A stretch of DNA of 64,000 nucleotides from Seonamhaeicola sp. (GTDB lineage: Bacteria > Bacteroidota > Bacteroidia > Flavobacteriales > Flavobacteriaceae): assembly GCF_028281565.1 (NCBI RefSeq), contig NZ_JANQJQ010000016.1, forward strand, positions 1 to 64,000, in the 5' to 3' direction. A model generated the notes under the pieces. That model did not search any database. It was not told where the DNA came from and saw nothing but the letters and a program-made list of their open reading frames with translations. A program made the position numbers and the translations under genes. Shown here one piece after another: positions 1 to 8,959 of the stretch; position 1 is the stretch's first letter; every line of letters starts with the position of its first letter.

Positions 1-26
1 GCATCGATTAAATCTGTTTTGTTCAT
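1..26 (-). CDS. hup: HU-family DNA-binding protein, N-terminal fragment
   Basis: Only the first eight codons lie in the window, running leftward off the edge. They read MNKTDLID, which is the usual start of Bacteroidota HU proteins, small basic dimers that bend and compact DNA. The ATG is at 26-24. A strong promoter at 81-110 points at it, giving a leader of about 48 nt. The identification rests on a short stretch plus the promoter, so it is likely but not certain. Confidence 0.7.
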
Positions 27-80
27 AATATAAAGTTTAATTATTAATAAATTGGTTAAACATTTTTGTTAAATCCTCTA

Positions 81-110
81 CAAATTTATACGGATTATCG
101 TACCACACAA
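81..110 (-). promoter_or_regulatory. Promoter for the HU gene
   Basis: Read leftward, TTG (110-108), a 19-bp spacer and TAAATTTG (88-81) match the Bacteroidota -33/-7 consensus TTG-N19-TAnnTTTG. Transcription would start near 76, about 50 nt before the HU ATG. Confidence 0.65.
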
Positions 111-214
111 GTAATAGCAAGGGAAAAACCTGCATTTGTTAATAACTTTGGGCTTTTGTTAATAAAGGATATGTATTTCATCGATATTTTTCTTATATCA
201 GTGGTAACAAGGGT

Positions 215-1162
215 TTAGAGCATTTTTGCATTTACTTCAAAAGAATAGCCGTTTAGTAAAGCACTTACATCCATGGTGCGTTTTCCTGGAAGCTTAATGT
301 CCTTTATAATGATGTATCCATTTGACACAGCGACCTTTAGTTCGTTTTTAGTTGAAATGACGGCCCCTGTTTCCCGGGAATGTGTATCAATTTCCTTTTC
401 AACAGTGTAAATTTTGATGTCCAGTGTATCTGCTCCATTAATTAAAGTACACCAGGCTGCCGGATACGGACTTAAGCCTCTTATCAAATTGTAAATGTTA
501 TCAATAGAGTCGTTCCAGTTGATTTTACAGTTGTCTCTGTTTAATTTATAGGCGGTTTTAATATCTTTTGTGTCAACTTGTGGGGTTGTTTTAACATCAC
601 CATGCTCAATGAGCGATACGGTCCGTTGAACCAGTCGACTACCAATATGCATTAACTTATCATGAAGGCTACCGGCATTTTCTTCCGGTTCAATAGCTAT
701 TTCCTCCTGAAGGATCATTTCTCCGGTATCAATTTTTTCATCAATAAAAAAAGTAGACACCCCAGTTTTGGTTTCACCATTAATAAGGGCCCAATTAATG
801 GGAGCGGCCCCTCTGTAGTTTGGTAGCAGGGAGGCGTGTAAATTAAAGGTACCGTATTCCGGCATTTGCCAAACCACTTTGGGCAACATTCTAAAAGCTA
901 CTACAATTTGTAAGTTGGCCTTAAGGGCTTTCAGTTCTTCTAAAAACGATTCGCTCTTTAAATTGGTAGGTTGTAGTATATTTAAGTTGTTTGCCTTGGC
1001 ATATTTTTTTACGGCACTTTCATTGAGTTTTCGCCCTCTGCCGGCAGGTTTATCAGGAGCCGTAATAACACCAACAATATCATACCGGTTATCAACCAGA
1101 GCTTTTAAAGTGGCTACCGCAAAGTCTGGTGTACCCATAAAAACAATTCTTAAATCTCTCAT
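215..1162 (-). CDS. fmt: Methionyl-tRNA formyltransferase
   Basis: Transfers a formyl group from 10-formyl-tetrahydrofolate to the methionine of initiator tRNA in the cytoplasm. The 315-residue length is typical. The N-terminal formyltransferase domain carries the catalytic region with the SLLP loop (HASLLPNYRGAAPI, around residues 109-122) and the later FIDEKIDTGEMI segment with the catalytic Asp; the C-terminal third is the tRNA-binding OB-like domain. The ATG overlaps the recQ stop by 4 bp (ATGA), so the two are translationally coupled. The fhs gene at 7.2-8.9 kb supplies the formyl donor for the same chemistry. Identification is firm. Confidence 0.96.
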   Translation of the reverse strand: MRDLRIVFMGTPDFAVATLKALVDNRYDIVGVITAPDKPAGRGRKLNESAVKKYAKANNLNILQPTNLKSESFLEELKALKANLQIVVAFRMLPKVVWQMPEYGTFNLHASLLPNYRGAAPINWALINGETKTGVSTFFIDEKIDTGEMILQEEIAIEPEENAGSLHDKLMHIGSRLVQRTVSLIEHGDVKTTPQVDTKDIKTAYKLNRDNCKINWNDSIDNIYNLIRGLSPYPAAWCTLINGADTLDIKIYTVEKEIDTHSRETGAVISTKNELKVAVSNGYIIIKDIKLPGKRTMDVSALLNGYSFEVNAKML

Positions 1163-3057
1163 ACTAATTTATACGTGTTTGTAGGTGTCATACTAATAAT
1201 ATTGTGTTCCAATAAAAGCTTTAATACGGTTTTTAAATCGTTTTCAGAGCAATTTAAATTGGAGATGATGGCCCTTGATGACAAGTCGCCCTGTTCCAGG
1301 AGCCCAATAATACGGCTTTTTAGTGTAGTGATATCATTCGATTCAATCTTTTTTTTAGCGCCCATACAGACCGAACAAACACCACAAGGCGTTACGTCTT
1401 TTTCACCAAAGTAGGAGAGAAGCTGCATGCTTTTACAAACACGGTCATTTTCAATATAATTAAGCATAGCTTTAACCTGTTGCTGTTTCAGTTTGTTTTG
1501 CTGTTCTATAGTAGTGGCTATTCTGTTAATGGTTTTTTCATCTTCCCTGGGTTGTATAAATGTTATTTGGGCATCTGTTTTGGCCAGGTTTAAAGTAATG
1601 ACCTCGTCTTTTTCTAATCTGTGTAACGCATTAATCAAAGTAGATTCCGTTACTGAAGCTCTCGCAGATATTTTAAGGGTATCTATTTTGGTTTCGTAAT
1701 CAGAAATACCGCCATACATTCTTAACATGGATTTTACAATTAAGTTTAAATCCTGGTGACTGTCCAAATAGTCAAAAATGGCTGAATTGGGCATTATAAA
1801 CTGCACGGTAGCCTTATTTTTAAACTGTTTTGAAAGATTTATGATGCTGTTCCTGTCTAACAATTGCAGGGCATTATAGCATAACATCGTGTTGAACTTA
1901 TAAGTTTTGCAAAAAGCGTTAAAGTTGAAATTGTGCGTGGTATATTCGCCTTCACCATAGGAGATCTGAAAATAGTTACACAACTTTCTGTACACCAGTT
2001 TAATAAAATCCACAGTTGGCAATACACTTAAAAACTGGTTTTTTACCAGTTGCGCATCACTGTCGTTCTTTAAAATGACCGCAAAAGCTTTTTTTCCATT
2101 CCTTCCTGCTCTTCCGGCTTCCTGGAAATAGCTTTCAATACTTTCGGGCAGGTTTATATGGATAACGGTCTTTACATCGGGTTTATCAATACCCATTCCG
2201 AAAGCATTGGTAGCCACCATCACTTGCTTTTGATTGTTTAACCAGGCGGTCATATGAGTTTCCTTTTCGGCATTGGAAAGTCCGCCATGGAAATAAGTAG
2301 CAGAAATATTTTTCGATTCTAAAAACGAACTGACTTCCAGGGTTGATTTTCTATTTCTAACATAGATGATAGACGATTCGGTATACTTTTTAAGAATGGT
2401 CTCCAGCCTGTGATACTTATCATTTTCATGATATACCATATACCCGATATTAGGCCTTAAAAACGATTGTCTGAATATTTTAGGTTGAATAAAATCAAGC
2501 TCTTTGACAATGTCTTCCACTACTTCCGTTTTAGCCGAGGCCGTTAAAGCAACCACGTTCGCCGAAGGCTGAAGCTGACGCAAAATCGCGATGTTTTTAT
2601 ACGACGGCCTGAAATCATTACCCCATTGTGAGATACAATGGGCTTCGTCAACTGCGATCAGATTGACATTCATTTGCCTGATGCGGTCCTGAACCAATTC
2701 CTGCTGTAAACGCTCAGGTGACAAATACAAAAACTTATAATTTCCGTAAATGCAGTTATCTAAAAGGGTGTCCAGATCACTGTATGAAATACCACTGGTA
2801 ATGGCTAATGCTTTAATCCCTTTATTATTTAAGGCTTGTACCTGGTCTTTCATTAAAGCAATTAACGGTGAAACCACAATGCAAATACCTTCTTTCACTA
2901 AAGCCGGTATTTGAAAGCACAACGATTTGCCACCGCCGGTTGGTAAGAGTACAAAGGTATCTTCACCTTCAATAACAGCATTAATAATGGCTTCCTGGTT
3001 GTTTTTAAACGAAGTGAATTTCCAATAGCGTTCTAATATGTTAATGGGATGTTCCAT
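1159..3057 (-). CDS. recQ: ATP-dependent DNA helicase RecQ
   Basis: A 3'-5' superfamily 2 helicase acting in recombination and fork repair. Visible motifs are Walker A TGGGKS (residues 40-45), DEAH (137-140), the SQWGNDFR aromatic-rich loop just after it, and motif VI QEAGRAGRNG. The zinc-binding subdomain is marked by a cysteine cluster (CKSMQLLSYF then CGVCSVC) near residues 550-580. A short winged-helix region ends the protein; at 632 residues I see no clear HRDC domain, which is common in Bacteroidota RecQ homologues. It follows the P-loop gene by 8 bp and overlaps fmt by 4 bp, so the three form an operon. Confidence 0.95.
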   Translation of the reverse strand: MEHPINILERYWKFTSFKNNQEAIINAVIEGEDTFVLLPTGGGKSLCFQIPALVKEGICIVVSPLIALMKDQVQALNNKGIKALAITSGISYSDLDTLLDNCIYGNYKFLYLSPERLQQELVQDRIRQMNVNLIAVDEAHCISQWGNDFRPSYKNIAILRQLQPSANVVALTASAKTEVVEDIVKELDFIQPKIFRQSFLRPNIGYMVYHENDKYHRLETILKKYTESSIIYVRNRKSTLEVSSFLESKNISATYFHGGLSNAEKETHMTAWLNNQKQVMVATNAFGMGIDKPDVKTVIHINLPESIESYFQEAGRAGRNGKKAFAVILKNDSDAQLVKNQFLSVLPTVDFIKLVYRKLCNYFQISYGEGEYTTHNFNFNAFCKTYKFNTMLCYNALQLLDRNSIINLSKQFKNKATVQFIMPNSAIFDYLDSHQDLNLIVKSMLRMYGGISDYETKIDTLKISARASVTESTLINALHRLEKDEVITLNLAKTDAQITFIQPREDEKTINRIATTIEQQNKLKQQQVKAMLNYIENDRVCKSMQLLSYFGEKDVTPCGVCSVCMGAKKKIESNDITTLKSRIIGLLEQGDLSSRAIISNLNCSENDLKTVLKLLLEHNIISMTPTNTYKLV

Positions 3058-3065
3058 AGCACCTG

Positions 3066-3599
3066 TTATAACGTATTCAGAATAAAATCAGTACGTGCTT
3101 CAACCGTTCCGAAGGGGACATCAATCAACTTATAATTGTAAGATTGGTACAAGTTTATAAGATGTTCGTGTATCTCAAGCGCCTGATCAAAATTCTCGTA
3201 ACGCTCGTTATCACTGGTATAAATAGCTTTCCAGGGTTTTAAGATAAAAGCCTTATCGTAAACACTGGCTTTACAAACATCAATGAAGTTTTGAGGATAT
3301 GGGTCACCAATAAAATCCATATAAGCTAATACATCATGGACACCACGGTCTAAAAAAACAAGATCCGATTCAGATTTTGTAGCCTCCATAAACTGTTGGT
3401 GCCGTCCGTTTAAGAGACGTTCACTGAACAATAACGGATGGGTTAAAAAAAGCTGGTCTATACCTTCTTTTTGGGCTTCCAAAGTAACCTGTCTTGAAAT
3501 TTCTTCAAAACACGGAAAGCCCCGTTTAATAAGTTCTTTTATTATAGTAGATTTTCCGGTTCCCGGGCCCCCGGTAATGACAACTTTTTTTGCTCCCAA
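3066..3599 (-). CDS. P-loop ATPase/kinase-like protein (AAA_28 type)
   Basis: A 177-residue single-domain nucleotide-binding protein. The P-loop GGPGTGKST (residues 10-18) follows a short beta strand, and a VFLDRGVHD segment (about residues 81-89) looks like the Walker B/LID-proximal DRG motif of this kinase-like family, related to NadR-type and TTD14-like ATPases. The substrate cannot be read from sequence. It is the first gene of the operon with recQ and fmt, which says little about function because such gene order is common in Flavobacteriaceae without a known metabolic link. The start is an ATG with no alternative upstream. Confidence 0.8.
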   Translation of the reverse strand: MGAKKVVITGGPGTGKSTIIKELIKRGFPCFEEISRQVTLEAQKEGIDQLFLTHPLLFSERLLNGRHQQFMEATKSESDLVFLDRGVHDVLAYMDFIGDPYPQNFIDVCKASVYDKAFILKPWKAIYTSDNERYENFDQALEIHEHLINLYQSYNYKLIDVPFGTVEARTDFILNTL

Positions 3600-3671
3600 T
3601 CGTATAATTTTAAATGTAAAAATCGGAATTTAGAATTGATTAAAAAAATAGAAAGAGAAACCGGCATCATT

Positions 3672-3716
3672 AAAATTATCATCAAAATTCGGGGAATTGA
3701 TAATTTTGATTATCAA
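3672..3716. promoter_or_regulatory. Palindromic segment in a divergent promoter region
   Basis: Between the leftward P-loop gene and the rightward DUF493 gene lie two overlapping inverted repeats. One is AAAATTATC (3672-3680) with GATAATTTT (3699-3707). The other is TTGATAA (3697-3703), six bases, then TTATCAA (3710-3716). They could be an operator or alternative hairpins; no regulator is indicated. Confidence 0.35.
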
Positions 3717-3788
3717 AGGTTACATGCGTTCTCAATTTTAGAATTAATTTATCCACAGATAATTCTAAAATTTAAACGTATGAAACTG

Positions 3789-3796
3789 TATATTTG
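3789..3796 (+). promoter_or_regulatory. -7 box for DUF493 gene
   Basis: TATATTTG fits TAnnTTTG exactly and lies 17 bp before the ATG at 3814. No clear -33 TTTG is present at the expected spacing. Confidence 0.5.
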
Positions 3797-3813
3797 CAGC
3801 ATATAAAAATGCT

Positions 3814-4107
3814 ATGAGTTCATCATCAAAATCAGAAGAGTTTTACGATAAATTAAGAAACCAACTATATGAAACTACCAGTTGGCCCGCAGAATATCTA
3901 TATAAGTTTATTGTAAAATCGGAAAGTAAGAAGATAGCCCAATTAGAAGTTATTTTTGATAATATGGGCGCCGTTATTAATACCGTAGAGTCAAAAAACG
4001 GCAAATATACCAGTGTATCTGTTAATTTATTGATGAGAGATCCGGATAGCGTTATAGAAAAATATAAAGAAGTAGCAGAAAAAGTTGATGGCGTGATAAG
4101 TCTTTAG
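3814..4107 (+). CDS. DUF493 family protein (YbeD-like)
   Basis: A 97-residue cytoplasmic protein of the DUF493/YbeD family, which has a small ferredoxin-like ACT-type fold. Recognisable are the Trp-Pro segment (TTSWPAEYLYKFIV, about residues 20-33) and the C-terminal VNLLMRDPDSVIEKYKEVAEKVDGV helix that ends most members. The molecular role is not established in this phylum. It is followed after about 70 bp by the DUF4290 gene and murA on the same strand, so co-transcription is likely. Confidence 0.85.
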   Translation: MSSSSKSEEFYDKLRNQLYETTSWPAEYLYKFIVKSESKKIAQLEVIFDNMGAVINTVESKNGKYTSVSVNLLMRDPDSVIEKYKEVAEKVDGVISL

Positions 4108-4176
4108 AATTTTTTTGTATTTTGCACATGCAGAACAGACTACTTGCAAAACATTTAATTCCACATATTTTTTATT

Positions 4177-4809
4177 TTGATAGATACTTTAGAATATAAC
4201 ACGGAGCGGGAGCATTTAATCATTCCTGAATATGGACGCCATATGCAGAAAATGATCAATCATGTGAAAACCGTTGAAGACAGAGAAGAACGCAATAAAT
4301 TGGCTAAAGCTATTATTTCGGTGATGGGTAATATGCAACCGCATCTAAGAGATGTACCGGATTTTCAACATAAACTTTGGGACCAGCTTTTTATCATGTC
4401 TAATTTTGAATTAGATGTAGATTCGCCTTTCCCGAAACCGACAAAAGAGCTTTTGGCAGAACGTCCCGGTCCCTTAAAATATCCGCAGAATCACCCCAAA
4501 TATCGTTTTTACGGCAACAATATTAAAACCATGATTGACGTTGCCAATACCTGGGAAGAAGGCGAACTTAAAGAAGCCCTGGTTTACACCATAGCAAACC
4601 ATATGAAAAAGTGTTTTTTAAATTGGAATAAAGACACGGTTGAAGATATTGTTATTTACGACCATTTATTCGAATTATCCGGTGGAAAGATCAATTTAAG
4701 GGATTCTGAAGAAGATTTGTCTGATGCATCAAGTTTAATGCGCAGCAAGAGCAAATTTTCCGGAAAAAAACATCATAAAAAACAAGGCAGACAAAGAAAA
4801 CGCTACTAA
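4177..4809 (+). CDS. DUF4290 domain-containing protein
   Basis: A 210-residue protein restricted to Bacteroidota, recognised from MIDTLEYNTEREHLIIPEYGRHMQ at the N-terminus and DVDSPFPKPTKE near residue 90. The function is unknown. The start is TTG: no ATG exists upstream in frame, and homologues begin with the same segment. The C-terminus (about residues 180-210) is very basic with Lys/His/Arg runs, which may bind nucleic acid (inference). It sits 8 bp before murA, a fixed arrangement in many Flavobacteriaceae, so the two are probably one transcript. Confidence 0.85.
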   Translation: MIDTLEYNTEREHLIIPEYGRHMQKMINHVKTVEDREERNKLAKAIISVMGNMQPHLRDVPDFQHKLWDQLFIMSNFELDVDSPFPKPTKELLAERPGPLKYPQNHPKYRFYGNNIKTMIDVANTWEEGELKEALVYTIANHMKKCFLNWNKDTVEDIVIYDHLFELSGGKINLRDSEEDLSDASSLMRSKSKFSGKKHHKKQGRQRKRY

Positions 4810-4817
4810 AGTAAAGC

Positions 4818-6131
4818 ATGGGAGTATTTAAAATTGAAGGTGGCCATCAGCTCAAAGGGAGCATACAGCCACAAGGTGCAAAAAACGAAGCGTTACAAAT
4901 TTTATGTGCTGTTTTACTAACCCCTGAAAAAGTTACCATTAACAATATTCCCGATATTGTTGATGTCAATAAGCTGATCAGTTTATTAAAAAAACTGGGC
5001 GTTAAGATTGAAAAACTTTCCAAAGGCTCCTATTCATTCCAGGCGGATGATCTCAATTTAGAATATTTAGAGTCAGACGAATTTAAGGTAGACGGACGTG
5101 GTTTACGCGGTTCTATCATGATTGTTGGCCCCTTATTAGCGCGTTTTGGCAGAGGTTACATACCAAAGCCCGGAGGCGATAAAATTGGGCGTCGCAGATT
5201 AGACACGCATTTTGAAGGTTTTATTAAGTTAGGGGCTAAGTTTGGCTATAGTAAAGAAGACCAGTTTTATGGTGTTGAAGCCGATAAGCTAAAAGGCACC
5301 TACATGCTTCTTGAGGAAGCCTCGGTTACCGGAACGGCTAATATTGTTATGGCTGCTGTTTTAGCCGAAGGGCAAACCACTATTTACAACGCTGCCTGCG
5401 AACCGTATTTACAGCAACTTTGCAAAATGCTGAACAGAATGGGCGCAAAGATCAATGGTGTTGGTTCCAATATGCTGATCATTGACGGTGTTGACAGTTT
5501 AGGAGGCACTGAGCATACCATGTTACCTGATATGATTGAGATAGGTAGCTGGATTGGTTTGGCGGCCATGACTAAAAGCGAATTAACCATTACCAATGTG
5601 TCCTGGGATGATTTAGGTTTGATTCCGAATGTATTTAGAAAACTGGGTATCACGGTTGAAAAACAAGGAGATGATATTCATATTCCTGCACATACCGATG
5701 GTTATGAAATACAAAGTTTTATTGATGGCTCCATTTTAACCATTTCAGATGCCCCGTGGCCAGGGTTTACCCCGGATTTACTGAGTATTATTTTGGTTGT
5801 TGCTACGCAGGCCAGAGGCAGTGTACTGATACATCAAAAGATGTTTGAAAGCCGTTTGTTCTTTGTGGATAAATTGATTGATATGGGGGCTAAGATCATT
5901 TTATGTGATCCACACAGGGCAACCGTTATTGGTCATGATTTTAAATCTACGTTGAAAGCAACCACCATGACCTCACCTGATATTCGTGCCGGTGTGTCTT
6001 TACTTATAGCAGCCTTATCCGCTAAAGGAACGTCTACCATTATGAATATTGAACAAATAGACCGCGGTTACGAAAATATTGATATGCGTTTACGTGCCAT
6101 AGGAGCTAGGATTGAGCGCGTTACTGAGTGA
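4818..6131 (+). CDS. murA: UDP-N-acetylglucosamine 1-carboxyvinyltransferase
   Basis: Catalyses the first committed step of peptidoglycan synthesis, adding enolpyruvate from PEP to UDP-GlcNAc. The protein has 437 residues with the expected Lys22-Asn23 pair (QGAKNEAL). The catalytic loop reads GGDKIGRRRLDTH (residues 119-131): the position that is Cys115 in E. coli and is alkylated by fosfomycin is Asp121 here. Family knowledge says Cys-to-Asp at this site keeps activity and gives intrinsic fosfomycin insensitivity, as in mycobacteria and chlamydiae. Only one murA is seen in the window. The gene is the last of the DUF493-DUF4290-murA group. Confidence 0.95.
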   Translation: MGVFKIEGGHQLKGSIQPQGAKNEALQILCAVLLTPEKVTINNIPDIVDVNKLISLLKKLGVKIEKLSKGSYSFQADDLNLEYLESDEFKVDGRGLRGSIMIVGPLLARFGRGYIPKPGGDKIGRRRLDTHFEGFIKLGAKFGYSKEDQFYGVEADKLKGTYMLLEEASVTGTANIVMAAVLAEGQTTIYNAACEPYLQQLCKMLNRMGAKINGVGSNMLIIDGVDSLGGTEHTMLPDMIEIGSWIGLAAMTKSELTITNVSWDDLGLIPNVFRKLGITVEKQGDDIHIPAHTDGYEIQSFIDGSILTISDAPWPGFTPDLLSIILVVATQARGSVLIHQKMFESRLFFVDKLIDMGAKIILCDPHRATVIGHDFKSTLKATTMTSPDIRAGVSLLIAALSAKGTSTIMNIEQIDRGYENIDMRLRAIGARIERVTE

Positions 6132-6257
6132 TCTTCATTAGTTTTTTTTGATCAACTTCATGAACCATGGTGTCATAACCTGAAGTTTAACAGTAGTTTC
6201 ATCTGTTTGTTATCAAATAATTAGTTTATTTGTTAGTATAGTAAATAAATCAACGCC

Positions 6258-7154
6258 ATGCGAAAGTCACTGCTGCCAATTGTCATTTTCATTTCAGTAT
6301 TTGTAGTGTCTTGTAACAATAAAAACAAGGCCAAAGTATCGGAAGAAAAGGCCGAAGTAATCAAACTAAAACCTGCATTAGAGCTGGTTTGGGAAACAGA
6401 TTCATTACTCACTACTTGCGAAGCTGTTCTATATGACAAATCATCACAAACCATTTATGTCTCCAATATAAATAATAGCCCCTGGGAAAAAGATGGAAAC
6501 GGTTTTATTTCTACTATAAGCCTAAAAGGAGACATCACAAACCTTAAATGGATAGAGGGGTTGAGCGCTCCTAAAGGCTTGGGAATTAGCAATGGCAAAT
6601 TATATGTAAACGACATCGATGATCTTGTAGAAATAGACATAGTATCTCAAAAGATCATAAATAAGTATACCGTTGAAAATAATCCTCAGTTAAACGATAT
6701 TACCGTTGATGCTGATGGTATTGTATATGCCTCAGGGTCTAACTCCAATACTATTTATCAAATTAAAGATGATATATTAAGTGTATTTGCTGCAGATAGT
6801 TTGAAGCGTTTAAACGGCTTACTTCACACTAAAGAAGGCATTTATTATTTAGATTCGGGAACACATCAATTCGGGATTTATGATATCGCTTCAAAAACAT
6901 TTAAAAAGTTAACGGAAGATATTGGCCACGGCGATGGGATCTATCAATTGGAGAATGGCGATTTTATTACGTCAAGCTGGAAAGGCGAACTATTTTATAT
7001 TCATAGCAGCGATTGGAGTAAAACGCCCTTATTAGATACCAGGGAACAAGCCATAAATGCAGCGGACATCGATTTTATACCGGAAACACAAACACTGCTT
7101 GTGCCTACGTTTTTCCATAACAAGGTTATGGCTTATAAGCTGAAGTTTGAATAA
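6258..7154 (+). CDS. Lipoprotein with SMP-30/gluconolactonase-like beta-propeller
   Basis: A 298-residue predicted lipoprotein. The hydrophobic signal segment ends in FVVSC with Cys19 as the lipidation site, followed by a charged linker of about 20 residues. The rest shows repeated propeller blades (for example YDKSSQTIYVSNI, SAPKGLGISNGKLYVNDI, LNDITVDADGIVYASG), as in the SMP-30/gluconolactonase/NHL-like group. The substrate is unknown and the catalytic metal ligands are not obvious, so an enzymatic role is uncertain. The gene lies 126 bp after murA and converges on fhs with a gap of 58 bp. Confidence 0.75.
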   Translation: MRKSLLPIVIFISVFVVSCNNKNKAKVSEEKAEVIKLKPALELVWETDSLLTTCEAVLYDKSSQTIYVSNINNSPWEKDGNGFISTISLKGDITNLKWIEGLSAPKGLGISNGKLYVNDIDDLVEIDIVSQKIINKYTVENNPQLNDITVDADGIVYASGSNSNTIYQIKDDILSVFAADSLKRLNGLLHTKEGIYYLDSGTHQFGIYDIASKTFKKLTEDIGHGDGIYQLENGDFITSSWKGELFYIHSSDWSKTPLLDTREQAINAADIDFIPETQTLLVPTFFHNKVMAYKLKFE

Positions 7155-7212
7155 TACGCTTTTGCCAAGGCAATTGTTGAATGTTTAACAGATAATTCTG
7201 GTAAATTTATTG

Positions 7213-8880
7213 TTAAAACAACCCGGTAATCTCGCCGGCATCATTTATATCAATACCTTCTGATGCCGGATGCGCAGGTAACCCGGGCATTCTCATAATG
7301 TCTCCGGTAATCGGTATTAGAAAACCGGCTCCTGCAGCAATTTCTATGGCTCTTACCGTGATAATAAAATCTTTTGGGCGCCCCAATAATTTTGGGTTAT
7401 CTGACAGGGACTTTTGGGTTTTTGCAATACACACCGGTAAATCTTCTAAACCTAATGCCGCTATTTTGTTGAGGTGTGCTTTGGCTTTCGAAGTATAATC
7501 AACATGTTCTGCACCATAAATTTCTGTGGCTATGGTTGCTATTTTACTTTTCACATCCGATTTCCAATCATACAGAGGTTTAAAATCGGAAGCTTGCGAG
7601 TTGGCTATAGCTATAACAAGTTCGGCTAATTCAATGGCACCTTCACCACCTTTGGCCCAAACATCGGCTACAGCCACTTTAACCCCCTTAGAGAGAGCAA
7701 AATCTTTGATACATTGTATTTCTTCAGCACTATCAGATGTGAACCTGTTAATGGCGACAACAGGCAACACATGAAACTTGGTAATGTTTTCAAGGTGTTT
7801 TTCCAGGTTAGGTAATCCCTTGTTTAAGGCATCCAAATCAGGCGTTGTCAGGGATTTCAGATCGGCACCACCGTGGTATTTTAGCGCTCTGATAGTAGTG
7901 GTTAAAACTACAACTTTTGGTTTTAGTCCGGCATTCTGGCATTTAATATCGAAGAATTTTTCGGCACCCAAATCAAATCCGAAACCGGCTTCGGTAACGG
8001 TGTATTCGGAATGCGACATGCCCATAAGTGTACCTATAACGGAATTAGTCCCCTGGGCAATATTTGCAAACGGTCCTCCATGGATGATTGCCGGATTACC
8101 CTCTATGGTTTGGACTAAATTGGGTTTTATGGCCTCTTTTAGTAATGCGGCCATAGCACCCTGAGCTTTCAGGTCTTTGGCGTAAATCGGTTTTTTGTCA
8201 TAGGTATATCCAACAAAAATATGGCCCAGCCTGTTTTTTAGATCTGTCAGGTTTTCAGCTAAACAGAGAATAGCCATAATTTCTGAAGCAGCGGTGATAT
8301 CAAAACCGGTCTCTCTTGGGACTCCTGATGTGGTACCTCCCAAACCAACAATAACACGCCTCAGAGCTCTGTCGTTTAGATCTACAACCCGTTTCCAGCT
8401 AATGGTTCTAGGGTCTAGGCGTACCGAATTGGTTTTACTCTGAATGTTATTATCTATAATAGCGGCCAGCAGGTTATGGGCCTTTTCAATAGCGGCAAAA
8501 TCACCCGTGAAATGAAGATTAATATCTTCCATAGGCAATACTTGTGAGTAACCGCCGCCGGTGGCACCACCTTTAATGCCAAATACCGGGCCTAATGAAG
8601 GTTCCCTTAAAACAACGGTTGCTTTTTTATTTAACCGGTTTAAGGCTTCGGATAAACCAATAGACATAGTGGTTTTGCCTTCACCGGCAGGAGTTGGCGA
8701 TATGGCAGAGACTAAAATAAGATTACTTTTTTTAACCGATGTTTTTTTTATGGCTTGTAAAGGTAGTTTAGCCTTATACTTGCCATACATTTCAATTTGA
8801 TCCGGGTGAATGCCGAAATTTTCAGCAATTTTAGAAATAGGTTTTAATGTAATGGTTTTGGCTATTTGTAAATCGGTCAT
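7213..8880 (-). CDS. fhs: Formate--tetrahydrofolate ligase
   Basis: ATP-dependent synthesis of 10-formyl-tetrahydrofolate from formate and THF, feeding purine synthesis and initiator tRNA formylation (fmt is at the left end of the window). The 555-residue length is right for the family. The P-loop SPTPAGEGKTT is at residues 61-71, followed by LREPSLGPVFGIKGGATGGGYSQV, a family signature that binds nucleotide and folate. The C-terminal MPGLPAHPASEGID is also characteristic. It is monocistronic by context: convergent with the lipoprotein gene and separated from tetR by 79 bp. Confidence 0.97.
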   Translation of the reverse strand: MTDLQIAKTITLKPISKIAENFGIHPDQIEMYGKYKAKLPLQAIKKTSVKKSNLILVSAISPTPAGEGKTTMSIGLSEALNRLNKKATVVLREPSLGPVFGIKGGATGGGYSQVLPMEDINLHFTGDFAAIEKAHNLLAAIIDNNIQSKTNSVRLDPRTISWKRVVDLNDRALRRVIVGLGGTTSGVPRETGFDITAASEIMAILCLAENLTDLKNRLGHIFVGYTYDKKPIYAKDLKAQGAMAALLKEAIKPNLVQTIEGNPAIIHGGPFANIAQGTNSVIGTLMGMSHSEYTVTEAGFGFDLGAEKFFDIKCQNAGLKPKVVVLTTTIRALKYHGGADLKSLTTPDLDALNKGLPNLEKHLENITKFHVLPVVAINRFTSDSAEEIQCIKDFALSKGVKVAVADVWAKGGEGAIELAELVIAIANSQASDFKPLYDWKSDVKSKIATIATEIYGAEHVDYTSKAKAHLNKIAALGLEDLPVCIAKTQKSLSDNPKLLGRPKDFIITVRAIEIAAGAGFLIPITGDIMRMPGLPAHPASEGIDINDAGEITGLF

Positions 8881-8959
8881 ATGTATGCGTTTTAAATCGA
8901 TTTAAAAATATGAAATATAACCATGTTTATGCGTTTTAATTTGAAATCGGATTTCTAAG

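Noticed and set aside
1159-3599. RecQ with a P-loop neighbour as a phage defence system
   Set aside because: The RecQ is a standard housekeeping type coupled to fmt, and the order is common in the family; no nuclease or effector is present.
7778-8164. A 128-codon open frame opposite fhs
   Set aside because: It is the antisense shadow of a strongly conserved gene, with no family similarity and no promoter.
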